Source: Paracoccaceae bacterium
GTDB lineage: Bacteria; Pseudomonadota; Alphaproteobacteria; Rhodobacterales; Rhodobacteraceae
Direction: 5' to 3'
Length of the DNA stretch: 64,000 nt
Assembly: GCA_021741245.1 (NCBI GenBank)
Contig: JAIOYF010000017.1
Location: 1-64,000, forward strand
Part shown: in pieces, positions 54,096-63,116 of the stretch
Layout of the letters: each line of letters begins with the position of its first letter
How positions within the stretch are numbered: position 1 is the first letter of the stretch
Program-made: the position numbers and the translations under genes
The notes under the pieces: model-generated
Databases searched by the model: none
Told to the model about the DNA's origin: nothing
The model's input: the letters and a program-made list of their open reading frames with translations, nothing else

Positions 54096-55082
54096 TTATT
54101 GCAGGGCTTTGTCAGTGATCGCGTGGCTCCATGCCATGCCTTCCGGGGCCTTGGTGATCGCCGGATTGTCGGGCGATACGGCAGCCAACAAGGTGGCAAC
54201 GGTCTGGTCGTAATCGGCAGGGTCCAGCGCGCCGTTTGATCCGGCGGTCAGCTTTGCAACTTCGGACATCATGTATTTTTGATGCTCCAGCGACTGTGCG
54301 CCGGTTTCATCATTGTCGATGATGATCTGGGCCGCTTCATCAACATTGGCTTCGGCGTATTTCCAGCCCTTCATCGAGGCCCGCACGAATTTGACCATGG
54401 TTTCTTCAAAGGCCGGATCGGCCAGACGGTCTTCGGCGACGTAAAGCCCGTCTTCCAAAACGCCCACGCCTTCGTCCTTGTAGGTAAAGGTCACCAGTTG
54501 GTCGGCGCTGATCCCGGCGTCGATCACCTGACCATATTCGTTATACGACATGACCGAGATGCAATCAGCCTGCTTTTGCAACAGGGCGTCCACGTTGAAC
54601 GCTTGCTTGAGCACCGTCACGCCACCGTCCGAGCCATCCGTTTTCAGGCCCAGTTTCGCCATCCACGCATAGAACGGATATTCGTTCCCATAGAACCACA
54701 CGCCAAGGGTCCGTCCCGGAAAGTCTGCCGTGCCACTGACGCCGCTATCCTTAAGGCAGGTGAACTTCAGGCCACCATTCTTAAACGGTTGCGCGATGTT
54801 GACCAAGGGCAAGCCGCGTTCGCGGGCGGCGAGGGCAGCGGGCATCCATGTCGTGATCACATCGGCATTGCCTGCCGCGATCACCTGTTCCGGGGCAATG
54901 TCGGGGCCACCCGGTTTGATGGTGACGTTCAGGCCCTCTTCTTCATAAAAGCCCTTGTCCTTTGCCACGTAATAGCCCGCGAATTGTGCTTGCGTCACCC
55001 ATTTGAGTTGCAGCGTCACATCTTCGGCCTGCGCACCTGTCGCCATCGCGGCGAAAAGGGCACCTGTCAGAAGCTTCTTCAT
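54096..55082 (-). CDS. ABC transporter substrate-binding protein, NMT1/THI5 type (pyrimidine/hydantoin locus)
   Basis: 328 residues with signal peptide MKKLLTGALFAAMATGAQAE. The mature NMT1-like protein has TLQLKWVTQAQFAGYYVAKDKGFYEEEGLNVTIKPGG, the standard start of the family, which binds thiamine precursors, hydantoins or pyrimidines. Last gene of the operon with hydA and hyuC homologues, so it probably binds a pyrimidine or hydantoin compound. Confidence 0.88.
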   Translation of the reverse strand: MKKLLTGALFAAMATGAQAEDVTLQLKWVTQAQFAGYYVAKDKGFYEEEGLNVTIKPGGPDIAPEQVIAAGNADVITTWMPAALAARERGLPLVNIAQPFKNGGLKFTCLKDSGVSGTADFPGRTLGVWFYGNEYPFYAWMAKLGLKTDGSDGGVTVLKQAFNVDALLQKQADCISVMSYNEYGQVIDAGISADQLVTFTYKDEGVGVLEDGLYVAEDRLADPAFEETMVKFVRASMKGWKYAEANVDEAAQIIIDNDETGAQSLEHQKYMMSEVAKLTAGSNGALDPADYDQTVATLLAAVSPDNPAITKAPEGMAWSHAITDKALQ

Positions 55083-55118
55083 GTCTTCACCTCCATTTTG
55101 GGCCCCGATCTGGGCCGG

Positions 55119-55964
55119 TTATTGCCGTTGAGAAGGGTGCCAAAAGGTCACCCGCCGTTCCAGAAACGCGATCAGCCCATAAAGCGCCGATCCCGCCAAT
55201 GCTGCCACCACAATCTCGGCCCAGACCATGTCAAGGCCAAGCCGCCCCACCTCGGTCGAGATGCGGAACCCCATGCCCACGATGGGGCTGCCAAAGAACT
55301 CTGCCACAATCGCACCGATCAGCGCGAGGGTGGAGGCGATCTTCAACCCGTTGAAAAAGAAAGGCATCGCCGCCGGAAGCCGCAGCTTTATCAGGCTTTG
55401 GACATAGCTGGCCGACCATGTGGACATCAGGTCGCGCTGCATCCGTTCCGTTGCCTGCAAGCCAGCCACAAGGTTCACCAGCACCGGAAAGAACACCATG
55501 ATCACCACCACCGCAGCTTTGGAATGCCAGTCAAAGCCGAACCACATCACCAAAATCGGCGCGAGGCCGACGATGGGCAGCGCCGCGACGAAATTGCCGA
55601 TGGGCAACAGGCCGCGCTGCAAAAACGGAAAGCGGTCGATGGCAATGGCCGTCACGAAGGCCGCCCCCACCCCAATGGCAAAACCAGAAAGCGCGCCCTT
55701 GACCACGGTTTGCACGAAATCAGCCCAGAGGGTCGGCAGCGAGGTTGCGAATTTGGCAGCAATCGCCGTTGGGGCGGGCAAGATCACGGGGCTGACCTGA
55801 AACCCCCGAACATAGCCTTCCCACACGACAAGCAAGGTCACGCCGAACAACAGCGCGATCCCCAGCCTGCCCACCCGGTGCTGTGCAAGACCCAAACGCA
55901 CCGCCGCGACATTGGCGGCCCAAGCCGCAGCCCAAAACCCAAGGGCCCCCCAAAACCAGATCAT
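55119..55964 (-). CDS. ABC transporter permease (pyrimidine/hydantoin locus)
   Basis: 281 residues, SsuC/TauC-like fold with about six helices and the EAA loop WSASYVQSLIKLRLPAAMPFFFNGLKIASTLALIGA. It overlaps the other permease by 4 nt and together they form the channel. Confidence 0.9.
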   Translation of the reverse strand: MIWFWGALGFWAAAWAANVAAVRLGLAQHRVGRLGIALLFGVTLLVVWEGYVRGFQVSPVILPAPTAIAAKFATSLPTLWADFVQTVVKGALSGFAIGVGAAFVTAIAIDRFPFLQRGLLPIGNFVAALPIVGLAPILVMWFGFDWHSKAAVVVIMVFFPVLVNLVAGLQATERMQRDLMSTWSASYVQSLIKLRLPAAMPFFFNGLKIASTLALIGAIVAEFFGSPIVGMGFRISTEVGRLGLDMVWAEIVVAALAGSALYGLIAFLERRVTFWHPSQRQ

Positions 55965-56830
55965 GGGCGCACCCCCATCCGGGTATTGGCCAGCCGCTCA
56001 ATCCCCCCAACAATCACGATCAAGCCCCCGGCAAGAAGGGCTGCGGCAAACAGCGCCGACCACATGATTAAGGGCTCGCCAAATTGCGACCCGATCAGCA
56101 TCCGCGCGCCAAGCCCCTCAATCGCGCCGGTTGGCAATTCTCCCACAATCGTGCCGATCAGGGCCGCTGCGACCGCCACTTTCAGCGAGGCAAAGAAATA
56201 GGGCATCGAGGCCGGAAGCCGCAGCTTCCAAAAGGTCGCTCCTTCGCCCGCGCCATAAGTTTTCAAAAGGTCCAGCTGCATCTGATCAGGGCTGCGCAAG
56301 CCTTTGACCATACTCACCAAAACCGGAAAGAACGAAAGATAGGCCGAGATGATCGCCTTCGGCACCTCGCGCGAATCTATGCCCATTTGGTTCGACAGGG
56401 TCAGGATCATCGGGGCAAGCGCCACGATGGGGATGGTCTGGCTGATGATCGCCCAAGGCATCACGCTCATCTCCATCACCCGAAACCGGACGATTGAAAT
56501 GGCCAGCGCAATTCCCAAAACAATGCCAAGGGTCAAACCCATCATCGTGCCGCGAAAGGTGACATAGCCATGGTAGACCAGACTACGCTTTGAGGTCACC
56601 TTTTTTCCCGCGATGCCTTTCCACAACTCTGACGCCACCTGATGGGGGGGCGGCAGAAGTGGGCGGTCCTGCGCCATGGTCTGCGGGACCACCTCGGCCC
56701 AAGTGACCGACTGGCCCGCGCGGGCGGCCTGATCAAAAACCCAGGTCGCATTCATCCACACCGTGGCCGCGTACCACAGGGCAATCAGGACGGCGAGCAC
56801 AGTCAGCACGGGCAGGGCGCGGTTAGTCAT
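55961..56830 (-). CDS. ABC transporter permease (pyrimidine/hydantoin locus)
   Basis: 289 residues from ATG at 56830, overlapping the ATPase gene by 8 nt. First helix VLTVLAVLIALWYAATVWM, then a periplasmic loop and the permease domain with EAA loop YGAGEGATFWKLRLPASMPYFFASLKVAVAAALIGT. Confidence 0.9.
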   Translation of the reverse strand: MTNRALPVLTVLAVLIALWYAATVWMNATWVFDQAARAGQSVTWAEVVPQTMAQDRPLLPPPHQVASELWKGIAGKKVTSKRSLVYHGYVTFRGTMMGLTLGIVLGIALAISIVRFRVMEMSVMPWAIISQTIPIVALAPMILTLSNQMGIDSREVPKAIISAYLSFFPVLVSMVKGLRSPDQMQLDLLKTYGAGEGATFWKLRLPASMPYFFASLKVAVAAALIGTIVGELPTGAIEGLGARMLIGSQFGEPLIMWSALFAAALLAGGLIVIVGGIERLANTRMGVRP

Positions 56831-57620
56831 CGATATGCCCCGCCCGCAGCCCCTCACGCACGCGGTGAGCGATCTCGATGAATTCACGGCTGTCCCGAAT
56901 ATCAAGCGGGCGCTCACGTGGCAGCGGGCTTTCAATAACATCGGTGATCCGCCCCGGACGCGGGGACATGACGACGATCTTGGTCGACAGATACACCGCC
57001 TCGGGGATCGAATGGGTCACAAAGCCGATGGTCTTTTGGGTGCGCGCCCAGAGTTTGAGGAGTTCCTCATTTAAGCGGTCGCGCACAATCTCGTCCAGCG
57101 CGCCAAAGGGTTCGTCCATCAACAAGATATCGGCATCAAAGGCCAAGGCCCGCGCGATGCTTGCGCGCTGCTGCATCCCCCCCGAAAGCTGCCATGGAAA
57201 CTTGCCACCAAAGCCCGACAGCTCCACCAGCTCCAGCACTTTTCGAACGCGATCCTCTCGTTCGGCCTTGGTAAACCCCATAATTTCCAGCGGCAATTGC
57301 ACATTTCCTGCAATCGTGCGCCATGGGTACAGCCCCGCCGCCTGAAACACATAACCATAGGCACGACGCATCCGCGCCTCGTCCGGGGTCATCCCATTGA
57401 CGGTAAGCGTGCCACCTGTTGGGTGCTCCAGGGCCGCGATGCAGCGCAGGAAGGTGGTCTTGCCACAGCCTGATGGGCCGATGAAACTGACAAAATCCCC
57501 CTTGTTGATGGTCAGGTCCACGTCCTTGAGCGCATGAACAGACCCATCACCGGTTTGAAAGGTCAGGTTCAAACCCTTTGCCTCAATCACGGCAGGAAAG
57601 CGTTCTGTCGTATCTTTCAT
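56823..57620 (-). CDS. ABC transporter ATP-binding protein (pyrimidine/hydantoin locus)
   Basis: 265 residues from ATG at 57620; GTG at 57638 is the alternative start. Walker A GPSGCGKTT, signature LSGGMQQRASIARALA, Walker B ILLMDEPFGALDEIVR and H-loop VTHSIPEA are intact. NitT/TauT family ATPase, matching the two permeases. Confidence 0.93.
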   Translation of the reverse strand: MKDTTERFPAVIEAKGLNLTFQTGDGSVHALKDVDLTINKGDFVSFIGPSGCGKTTFLRCIAALEHPTGGTLTVNGMTPDEARMRRAYGYVFQAAGLYPWRTIAGNVQLPLEIMGFTKAEREDRVRKVLELVELSGFGGKFPWQLSGGMQQRASIARALAFDADILLMDEPFGALDEIVRDRLNEELLKLWARTQKTIGFVTHSIPEAVYLSTKIVVMSPRPGRITDVIESPLPRERPLDIRDSREFIEIAHRVREGLRAGHIDD

Positions 57621-57679
57621 TCCAAAGCACCGTTCCACCGGCGCGTACTACAGAATATCAGGGCCAATAGCGCCAAGTC

Positions 57680-59134
57680 TCAAACCCCCGTCGCCGGAAT
57701 GCCCGTCCGCATCACCGGGCGTGGGGCGGTCAGGTCTTTCCACTGGCTCAGCGCCCGATTCACGGCAGGCCGCGCCTCACGGCCCACGAATTTGCCATGG
57801 CCCGTCTGCGCCTTGACCGCACCATCATCGACCGCCACTTGCCCACGGCTCAGCACAAAGCGTGGCAGGCCCTTGACCGTCTTGCCTTCGAACACGTTGT
57901 AATCGATCGCAGATTGCTGTGCACTGGCGGTGATCGTCTTTTCCTTCTCCGGATCCAGGACGACAAGATCGGCATCCGCCCCCACCAGAACCGCCCCCTT
58001 TTTCGGATAGCAATTCAGGATCTTGGCGATATTCGTGGATGTCACGGCAACGAATTCATTGGGCGTCAGACGCCCCGTCGCAACCCCCGTGGTCCACAGC
58101 ATCGGCAAACGATCCTCCAGGCCCCCCGTCCCATTCGGGATTTTCGAGAAATCACCCAAGCCAAAGCGCTTTTGCGCTGTGGTAAAGGCACAGTGATCCG
58201 TCGCCACACAAGACAACGACCCAGACATCAGCCCGGCCCAAAGGCTGTCTTGATGGCTTTTGTTGCGGAAGGGCGGCGACATGACGCGCCGCGCGGCATG
58301 GTCCCAATCGGGGTGGAAATACTCAGACTCGTCCAGCGTCAAATGCTGGATCAGTGGCTCGCCCCAAACCCGCTTGCCCGCCTGACGCGCGCGCCGAATG
58401 GCCTCATGCGCATCCTCACAAGACACATGCACCACGTAAAGCGGCACGCCGGCCATATCGGCGATCATGATGGCGCGGTTGGTCGCCTCTCCCTCCACCT
58501 GCGGCGGGCGGGAATAGGCGTGACCCTCGGGGCCCGAATTCCCCTCTGCCAACAGGCGCGCGGTCAGTTCTGCCACCACATCGCCGTTTTCGGCATGCAC
58601 AAAGGCCACCCCGCCAAGGTCCCCAACCCGCTGAAAGGATTGATACATCTCATCATCATTCACCATCAAGGCGCCCTTATAGGCCATGAAGTGCTTGAAG
58701 GACGTAATGCCCGCCTTGACGCTGTCCTCCATATCCTCCCACACCTTTTGACCCCACCATGTGATGGCCATGTGATAGGAATAGTCGCAAGAGGCGAGGG
58801 TGGATTTGTTGTGCCACATCTGGGCTGCATCCATCAGACCCTGCCCCTGACCGGGCAGGATGAAATCGACCACCATTGTGGTGCCCCCCGACAGCGCCGC
58901 CCGCGTGCCGGACTCGAAATTATCGGCCGAATAGGTGCCCATGAAGGGCATCTCCAGATGCGTGTGCGGATCAATGCCGCCGGGCATCACATAGCAGCCC
59001 GTGGCATCCAGCACTTTGTCGCCTGAAAGGTCAGGACCGATCTCGACGATCACGCCGCCCTCAACCTTCACATCCGCCTTATAGGTCAGATCCGCTGTGA
59101 CAACCGTGCCACCCTTGATCACTGTCGACGCCAT
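57680..59134 (-). CDS. hydA: Dihydropyrimidinase / D-hydantoinase
   Basis: 484 residues from ATG at 59134 (GGGAGAG upstream). Metal-binding amidohydrolase: DPHTHLE, the carboxylated Lys in FKHFMAYKGAL, HAENGD, YVVHVSCEDA and VATDHCAFTTAQK, all in order. It opens dihydrouracil or dihydrothymine to N-carbamoyl-beta-amino acids, step two of reductive pyrimidine breakdown, or hydrolyses hydantoins. It lies between hyuC and the transporter genes. Confidence 0.95.
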   Translation of the reverse strand: MASTVIKGGTVVTADLTYKADVKVEGGVIVEIGPDLSGDKVLDATGCYVMPGGIDPHTHLEMPFMGTYSADNFESGTRAALSGGTTMVVDFILPGQGQGLMDAAQMWHNKSTLASCDYSYHMAITWWGQKVWEDMEDSVKAGITSFKHFMAYKGALMVNDDEMYQSFQRVGDLGGVAFVHAENGDVVAELTARLLAEGNSGPEGHAYSRPPQVEGEATNRAIMIADMAGVPLYVVHVSCEDAHEAIRRARQAGKRVWGEPLIQHLTLDESEYFHPDWDHAARRVMSPPFRNKSHQDSLWAGLMSGSLSCVATDHCAFTTAQKRFGLGDFSKIPNGTGGLEDRLPMLWTTGVATGRLTPNEFVAVTSTNIAKILNCYPKKGAVLVGADADLVVLDPEKEKTITASAQQSAIDYNVFEGKTVKGLPRFVLSRGQVAVDDGAVKAQTGHGKFVGREARPAVNRALSQWKDLTAPRPVMRTGIPATGV

Positions 59135-59178
59135 CGCGCTCTCCCTGATTTCATCTGTTCATAAATATCCCGGGGTCC

Positions 59179-59192
59179 GGGGGAGAGCCCCC
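59179..59192. other. Small intercistronic hairpin between hyuC and hydA
   Basis: GGGGG-AGAG-CCCCC forms a perfect 5-pair stem within the 68-nt gap between the two genes. No T run follows, so it is more likely a processing or stability element. Confidence 0.35.
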
Positions 59193-59202
59193 GTCTTATC
59201 CG

Positions 59203-60453
59203 TTACGATACCACTTCTGCCACCTCAAGGCAGGCATGCAGCAGCACATCCGTCCCCGCCGCCGCCCATTCCGGCGAAATCTCTTCCGCCTCGTTGTGGC
59301 TCAAGCCTCCCACGCAAGGGCACATGATCATCACGGTCGGGAACAGTCGGTTGATCCAGCAGGCGTCGTGACCCGCGCCACTGACAATATCCATATGGCT
59401 ATAGCCAAGCCGTTCCGCCGCCCCGCGCACCACCTTGACGAGGTCGGCATCAAAGGTGACCGGGTCGAAATGGCCAACATCCTCGATCTCACAGCCCAGG
59501 CCCAGTTCGGCCGCAACCGCATGGGCGGTGCGCGTCACCTCGGCCTTCATCGCGTCCAGCTTGCCCTGTTCGGGGCTGCGGATATCAACCGTAAACACGG
59601 CACGTCCGGGGATCACATTGCGGCTGTTGGGGTAGACATTGGCATGCCCCACGGCGCCGACGGCGTTTGGCTGATGGCTCATCGCGATCTGATGAACGCG
59701 TTCGGTGATCCGCGCCATGCCAAGGCCCGCATTCACCCGCATATGCATCGGTGTTGATCCCGTATGCGCATCCTTTCCGGTCAGGGTGATTTGCAGCCAC
59801 CACAGGCCCTGCCCATGGGTGACGACACCAATATCGCGGCCCTCGGCCTCCAGAATCGGTCCCTGCTCGATGTGAAGCTCCAGCATGGCGTGCATTTTCC
59901 GCGCACCCACCACCTCATCCCCGACCCAGCCGGTCCGTTTGAGTTCATCGCCAAAGGTTTTCCCTTCGGCATCCACACGGGCATAGGCGTAGTCTTGGCT
60001 GTGCATCCCGGCAAAGACGCCGCTGGCCAGCATGGCCGGGGCATAGCGGGTGCCTTCTTCATTCGTCCAGTTGGTGACAACGATCGGATGCCGCGTTTTG
60101 ACCCCAAGGTCATTCATCGTGCGCACCACCTCCAGCGCGCCCAAAACGCCAAGCACGCCATCGTATTTCCCGCCCGTGGGCTGGGTATCAAGGTGACTGC
60201 CCATATAGACGGGCAAGGCAGTGGGGTCCGTGCCCGGCCGGGTGGCAAACATATTGCCCATGGTATCCACGCCCATGGTCATCCCCGCCGCCTCGCACCA
60301 GCGTTTGAACAGATGCCGACCTTCGCTATCGGCATCGGTCAGGGTTTGGCGATTGTTGCCGCCCGCAATGCCGGGGCCGATCTTGGCCATCTCCATCAGG
60401 CTGTCCCACAAACGCGTGGGGTTGATACGGAGGTTTTCCCCGGGTGCTGGCAT
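59203..60453 (-). CDS. hyuC: Beta-ureidopropionase-type Zn-dependent amidohydrolase (M20 family)
   Basis: 416 residues from ATG at 60453 (GGGAGAG upstream). M20/hydantoinase-carbamoylase features: GSHLDTQPTGGKYDGVLGVLGALEV, NWTNEEGTRYAPAM, LELHIEQGPILEAEG, GKDAHTGSTPMHMR and the terminal SHNEAEEISPEW. It hydrolyses N-carbamoyl amino acids, here most likely N-carbamoyl-beta-alanine, to the amino acid, CO2 and ammonia, after HydA. First gene of the operon, facing rutR. Confidence 0.92.
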   Translation of the reverse strand: MPAPGENLRINPTRLWDSLMEMAKIGPGIAGGNNRQTLTDADSEGRHLFKRWCEAAGMTMGVDTMGNMFATRPGTDPTALPVYMGSHLDTQPTGGKYDGVLGVLGALEVVRTMNDLGVKTRHPIVVTNWTNEEGTRYAPAMLASGVFAGMHSQDYAYARVDAEGKTFGDELKRTGWVGDEVVGARKMHAMLELHIEQGPILEAEGRDIGVVTHGQGLWWLQITLTGKDAHTGSTPMHMRVNAGLGMARITERVHQIAMSHQPNAVGAVGHANVYPNSRNVIPGRAVFTVDIRSPEQGKLDAMKAEVTRTAHAVAAELGLGCEIEDVGHFDPVTFDADLVKVVRGAAERLGYSHMDIVSGAGHDACWINRLFPTVMIMCPCVGGLSHNEAEEISPEWAAAGTDVLLHACLEVAEVVS

Positions 60454-60513
60454 CAGCTTGCTCTCCCTGACTTGCCAAAGGTGTCTGATGCACCCCTTGC
60501 GGCGACTCGTTTC

Positions 60514-60529
60514 CTGACCGTATGGTCAA
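60514..60529. promoter_or_regulatory. RutR operator candidate 1
   Basis: cTGACCGTATGGTCAA matches the E. coli RutR consensus TTGACCAnnTGGTCAA at 12 of 14 defined positions. It is 60 nt before the hyuC start and on the same control region as site 2. Confidence 0.75.
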
Positions 60530-60547
60530 GGCAGAGCGCACCACAAC

Positions 60548-60563
60548 CTGACCAATCGGTCAA
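60548..60563. promoter_or_regulatory. RutR operator candidate 2 with adjoining -10 box
   Basis: cTGACCAATCGGTCAA matches the RutR consensus at 12 of 14 defined positions. Its centre is 34 nt from site 1. TATAAT (60564-60569) begins directly after it on the plus strand, a perfect -10 box for rutR, though no good -35 was seen. Repressor bound here would cover that promoter. Confidence 0.75.
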
Positions 60564-60582
60564 TATAATTCCAAACTGACAG

Positions 60583-61233
60583 ATGAACGAAAACGCCCAA
60601 GTTTCACGCATCACCAAGGCAAAACGCACGGATATCCGGCGCGAGAATGAGCGTGTTATCTTGGCCGCGGCCGAAAAGGTCTTTGCCGAGGCGGGATTTG
60701 GCGGGGCCACGATGCAGCTGATCGCCGATATGGCGGGGCTGCCAAAGGCCAATCTGCATTATTATTTCGCGACCAAAGAGGATCTGTATCGCAAGGTGGT
60801 GCATGATATTTTTGAGATCTGGTTGCGCGCGGCTGATAGTTTTGACAATGCGCCCGGCCCGAAAGAGGGGATTGGCGCCTATGTCGATGCAAAGATGGAT
60901 ATCTCGCGTCGCCATCCCTTTGGCTCCAAAGTCTGGGCGTCAGAGGTGATGCACGGCGCGCCAGTCATTCAGGACTATCTGGAAACCACCTTGCGGGAGT
61001 GGACCGATGGTCGGATCGCCGCCATTCAGCGTTGGATCGACGAAGGCAAGATGGCCCCGGTCAACCCGAGGCACCTGTTGTATATGCTTTGGGCCACCAC
61101 CCAGCACTACGCCGATTTCGGCCATCAGGTAGAGACTTTGAACGACGGTCGTGCCTTGACAGACCGGCAGTGGCGAGAGGCAAAGGACAGCGTAAAGACG
61201 ATCATCCTGCGCGGCATTGGCGTGCTGAGTTAA
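60583..61233 (+). CDS. rutR: TetR-family pyrimidine regulator RutR
   Basis: 216 residues. The N-terminal TetR helix-turn-helix (RENERVILAAAEKVFAEAGFGGATMQLIADMAGLPKANLHYYFATKEDLYRKV) and the ligand domain (FEIWLRAADSF, SEVMHGAPVIQDYL, LLYMLWATTQHYADFGHQVE) closely resemble E. coli RutR, which binds uracil and thymine. It probably represses the divergent hyuC-hydA-transporter operon and itself through the two operators just upstream. Confidence 0.94.
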   Translation: MNENAQVSRITKAKRTDIRRENERVILAAAEKVFAEAGFGGATMQLIADMAGLPKANLHYYFATKEDLYRKVVHDIFEIWLRAADSFDNAPGPKEGIGAYVDAKMDISRRHPFGSKVWASEVMHGAPVIQDYLETTLREWTDGRIAAIQRWIDEGKMAPVNPRHLLYMLWATTQHYADFGHQVETLNDGRALTDRQWREAKDSVKTIILRGIGVLS

Positions 61234-61238
61234 GTCGC

Positions 61239-62294
61239 TTATCCGACGGGGACCCAGATCACATCGTCAATGCGCGGGGCGCCGGTTGCCAGCATAACTA
61301 GCCTGTCAAACCCCATGGCAATGCCGCTGGCGGCGGGCATCTGCGAAAGGGCGGCCAAAAAATCCTCATCAATGGGATATGTTTCTGCGTAAAGTCGCTG
61401 CTTTTCGGCCATTTCGGCCATAAAGCGTCGGCGTTGTTCGTCGGGATTGGTAAGTTCGCCAAAGCCGTTGGCAAGCTCAACACCGCAGGCATAGACCTCA
61501 AACCGTTCGGCAAAGCGCGGATCATCGGGGCAGGGGCGGGCGAGGGCAGCCTCACAAATCGGATATCGGTCAAGGATGGTGATCTGACCGTGGCCCAGAT
61601 GTGCCTCGACCCGGTCACCCAGGATTCGGCTGAACATATCCGACCACCCGTCGCCGGGGGCGCGGCGGAGGCCTTTGGCCTCCATTTGCCGCGCCAACGC
61701 GGCAGGATCGGGCGTGCCGCTTGCGTCGAGGGTGCTTGCCAGATCAATGTCGGCATAGCGGGCAAAGGCCTCCACCACGGAAATCCGTTGAGGATTGGCA
61801 AAGGGGTCGCAAGTGACATCACGGTGGCGCAGGCTGGGGCTTTGGCAAGCTTTGGCGGCCAGCCGTGCAAAGGCCACGCAATCTTGCATCAAGACCTCAT
61901 AGCTTTCGCCCGTGCGATACCATTCCAGCATGGTGAATTCGGGGCTGTGCAAGGCACCGCGTTCACGGTTGCGCCAGACATGAGCAAAGGCGTGAATGCG
62001 GGTTTCCCCCGCCGCAAGCAGCTTTTTCATCGCAAATTCGGGACTGGTGTGCAGATACATCCGGCGTGACAGGCCATCATTGCCGATGGCATCGGTGCCA
62101 AAGGCATGCAGATGGGTCTCATTCCCGGGGCTGATTTGCAGGGCTGCAGGATCGACTTCGGTAAAACCTTGGTCAAAAAAGAAATTCCGCAGGGCACCCT
62201 GAATGCGCGCCCGAGCCAGCAAGAGGGGGCGGCGGTCCGCATGGCGGGCCCTGTCCCACCACGGAGTGGGTGTTGTCTGGCGCGGTTGCGTCAT
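61239..62294 (-). CDS. epmA: Elongation factor P--(R)-beta-lysine ligase EpmA (GenX/PoxA)
   Basis: 351 residues from ATG at 62294; a longer frame overlaps the efp region without similarity. A class II aminoacyl-tRNA synthetase core without the anticodon domain: motif 2 [23 protein letters not shown] and motif 3 [15 protein letters not shown]. It ligates lysine or beta-lysine onto EF-P. It is divergent from efp, its substrate gene, with 127 nt between. It is convergent with rutR (5-nt gap). Confidence 0.94.
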   Translation of the reverse strand: MTQPRQTTPTPWWDRARHADRRPLLLARARIQGALRNFFFDQGFTEVDPAALQISPGNETHLHAFGTDAIGNDGLSRRMYLHTSPEFAMKKLLAAGETRIHAFAHVWRNRERGALHSPEFTMLEWYRTGESYEVLMQDCVAFARLAAKACQSPSLRHRDVTCDPFANPQRISVVEAFARYADIDLASTLDASGTPDPAALARQMEAKGLRRAPGDGWSDMFSRILGDRVEAHLGHGQITILDRYPICEAALARPCPDDPRFAERFEVYACGVELANGFGELTNPDEQRRRFMAEMAEKQRLYAETYPIDEDFLAALSQMPAASGIAMGFDRLVMLATGAPRIDDVIWVPVG

Positions 62295-62421
62295 ATTTGG
62301 CGCGTCCTTGGGTAAATTGATGTCAGCTAGTGCTGGAATTTTCCAATCAGATGCGCTAGGCGCGCATCCAATCATGGCATGTGCTAGCGTGCCGTCTCAA
62401 AATTCACAAGGATACCTGCCC

Positions 62422-62988
62422 GTGAAAGTCATCGCCTCCTCCCTTCGCAAAGGAAATGTCGTCGAGATGGACGGCAAGCTTTACGCCGTTTTGAAATGCG
62501 AGAATTTTCATCCCGGTAAGGGCACGCCGACCACTTCGGTTGATATGCGCCGCATCTCGGATGGGGTGAAGGTGGCAGAACGTTGGCGCACGACCGAGAT
62601 GGTCGAAAAGGCCAATGTTGATGAACGGGAATACGCGTTCTTGTATGAAGATGGCGAGGGCTATCACTTCATGGAGCCCAACACCTATGAGCAGATTGCC
62701 GTTTCGGCCGAAGTGGTTGGCGACGACAAGGTGTTCTTGGGCGAGGGGATCAAGGTCTACCTGCGCACCTATGAGGATGTGGCCATTGCCATTGAGTTGC
62801 CACAGCGCGTTGTCGTTGAAATTACCGAAACCGAACCTGTGGTAAAGGGCCAGACGGCCTCATCTTCTTACAAGCCGGCAATGTGCACGAATGGGCTGCG
62901 TATCATGGTTCCCCCCCACATCGGGGCAGGCACGCGCGTTGTGATCAACACGGAAGACTATTCCTATGTTGAGCGTTCCAAGGACTGA
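62422..62988 (+). CDS. efp: Translation elongation factor P
   Basis: 188 residues from GTG 62422, with AAGGA (62408-62412) 9 nt upstream. Three-domain EF-P: the modification loop HPGKGTP has Lys33, the residue lysylated by EpmA, and the end [52 protein letters not shown] is typical. EF-P relieves ribosome stalling at polyproline stretches, which may matter for the Pro-rich TolA in this window. A strong terminator follows. Confidence 0.97.
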   Translation: MKVIASSLRKGNVVEMDGKLYAVLKCENFHPGKGTPTTSVDMRRISDGVKVAERWRTTEMVEKANVDEREYAFLYEDGEGYHFMEPNTYEQIAVSAEVVGDDKVFLGEGIKVYLRTYEDVAIAIELPQRVVVEITETEPVVKGQTASSSYKPAMCTNGLRIMVPPHIGAGTRVVINTEDYSYVERSKD

Positions 62989-63018
62989 GTCCTGATTTCG
63001 ATTCTTGTCTTAAAGACC

Positions 63019-63048
63019 AATCCCGGGCCTGCCATGGCCCGGGATTTT
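63019..63048 (+). terminator. Rho-independent terminator after efp
   Basis: AATCCCGGGCC (63019-63029) and GGCCCGGGATT (63036-63046) pair perfectly over 11 positions around a six-base loop, followed by TTTT through 63048. It ends efp transcription 30 nt past the stop. Confidence 0.85.
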
Positions 63049-63116
63049 GCGTTTCGATCTTGCCTTCGCGGTCTTGAACGCCGCAGCCATCGCTGACGTC
63101 CCCGGCCGCTGAGGGA

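Noticed and set aside
54279-56201. Open frame of 640 codons on the plus strand across the binding-protein and permease genes
   Set aside because: It crosses several well-supported minus-strand genes, and its product is a His/Pro/Arg-rich sequence typical of antisense frames.
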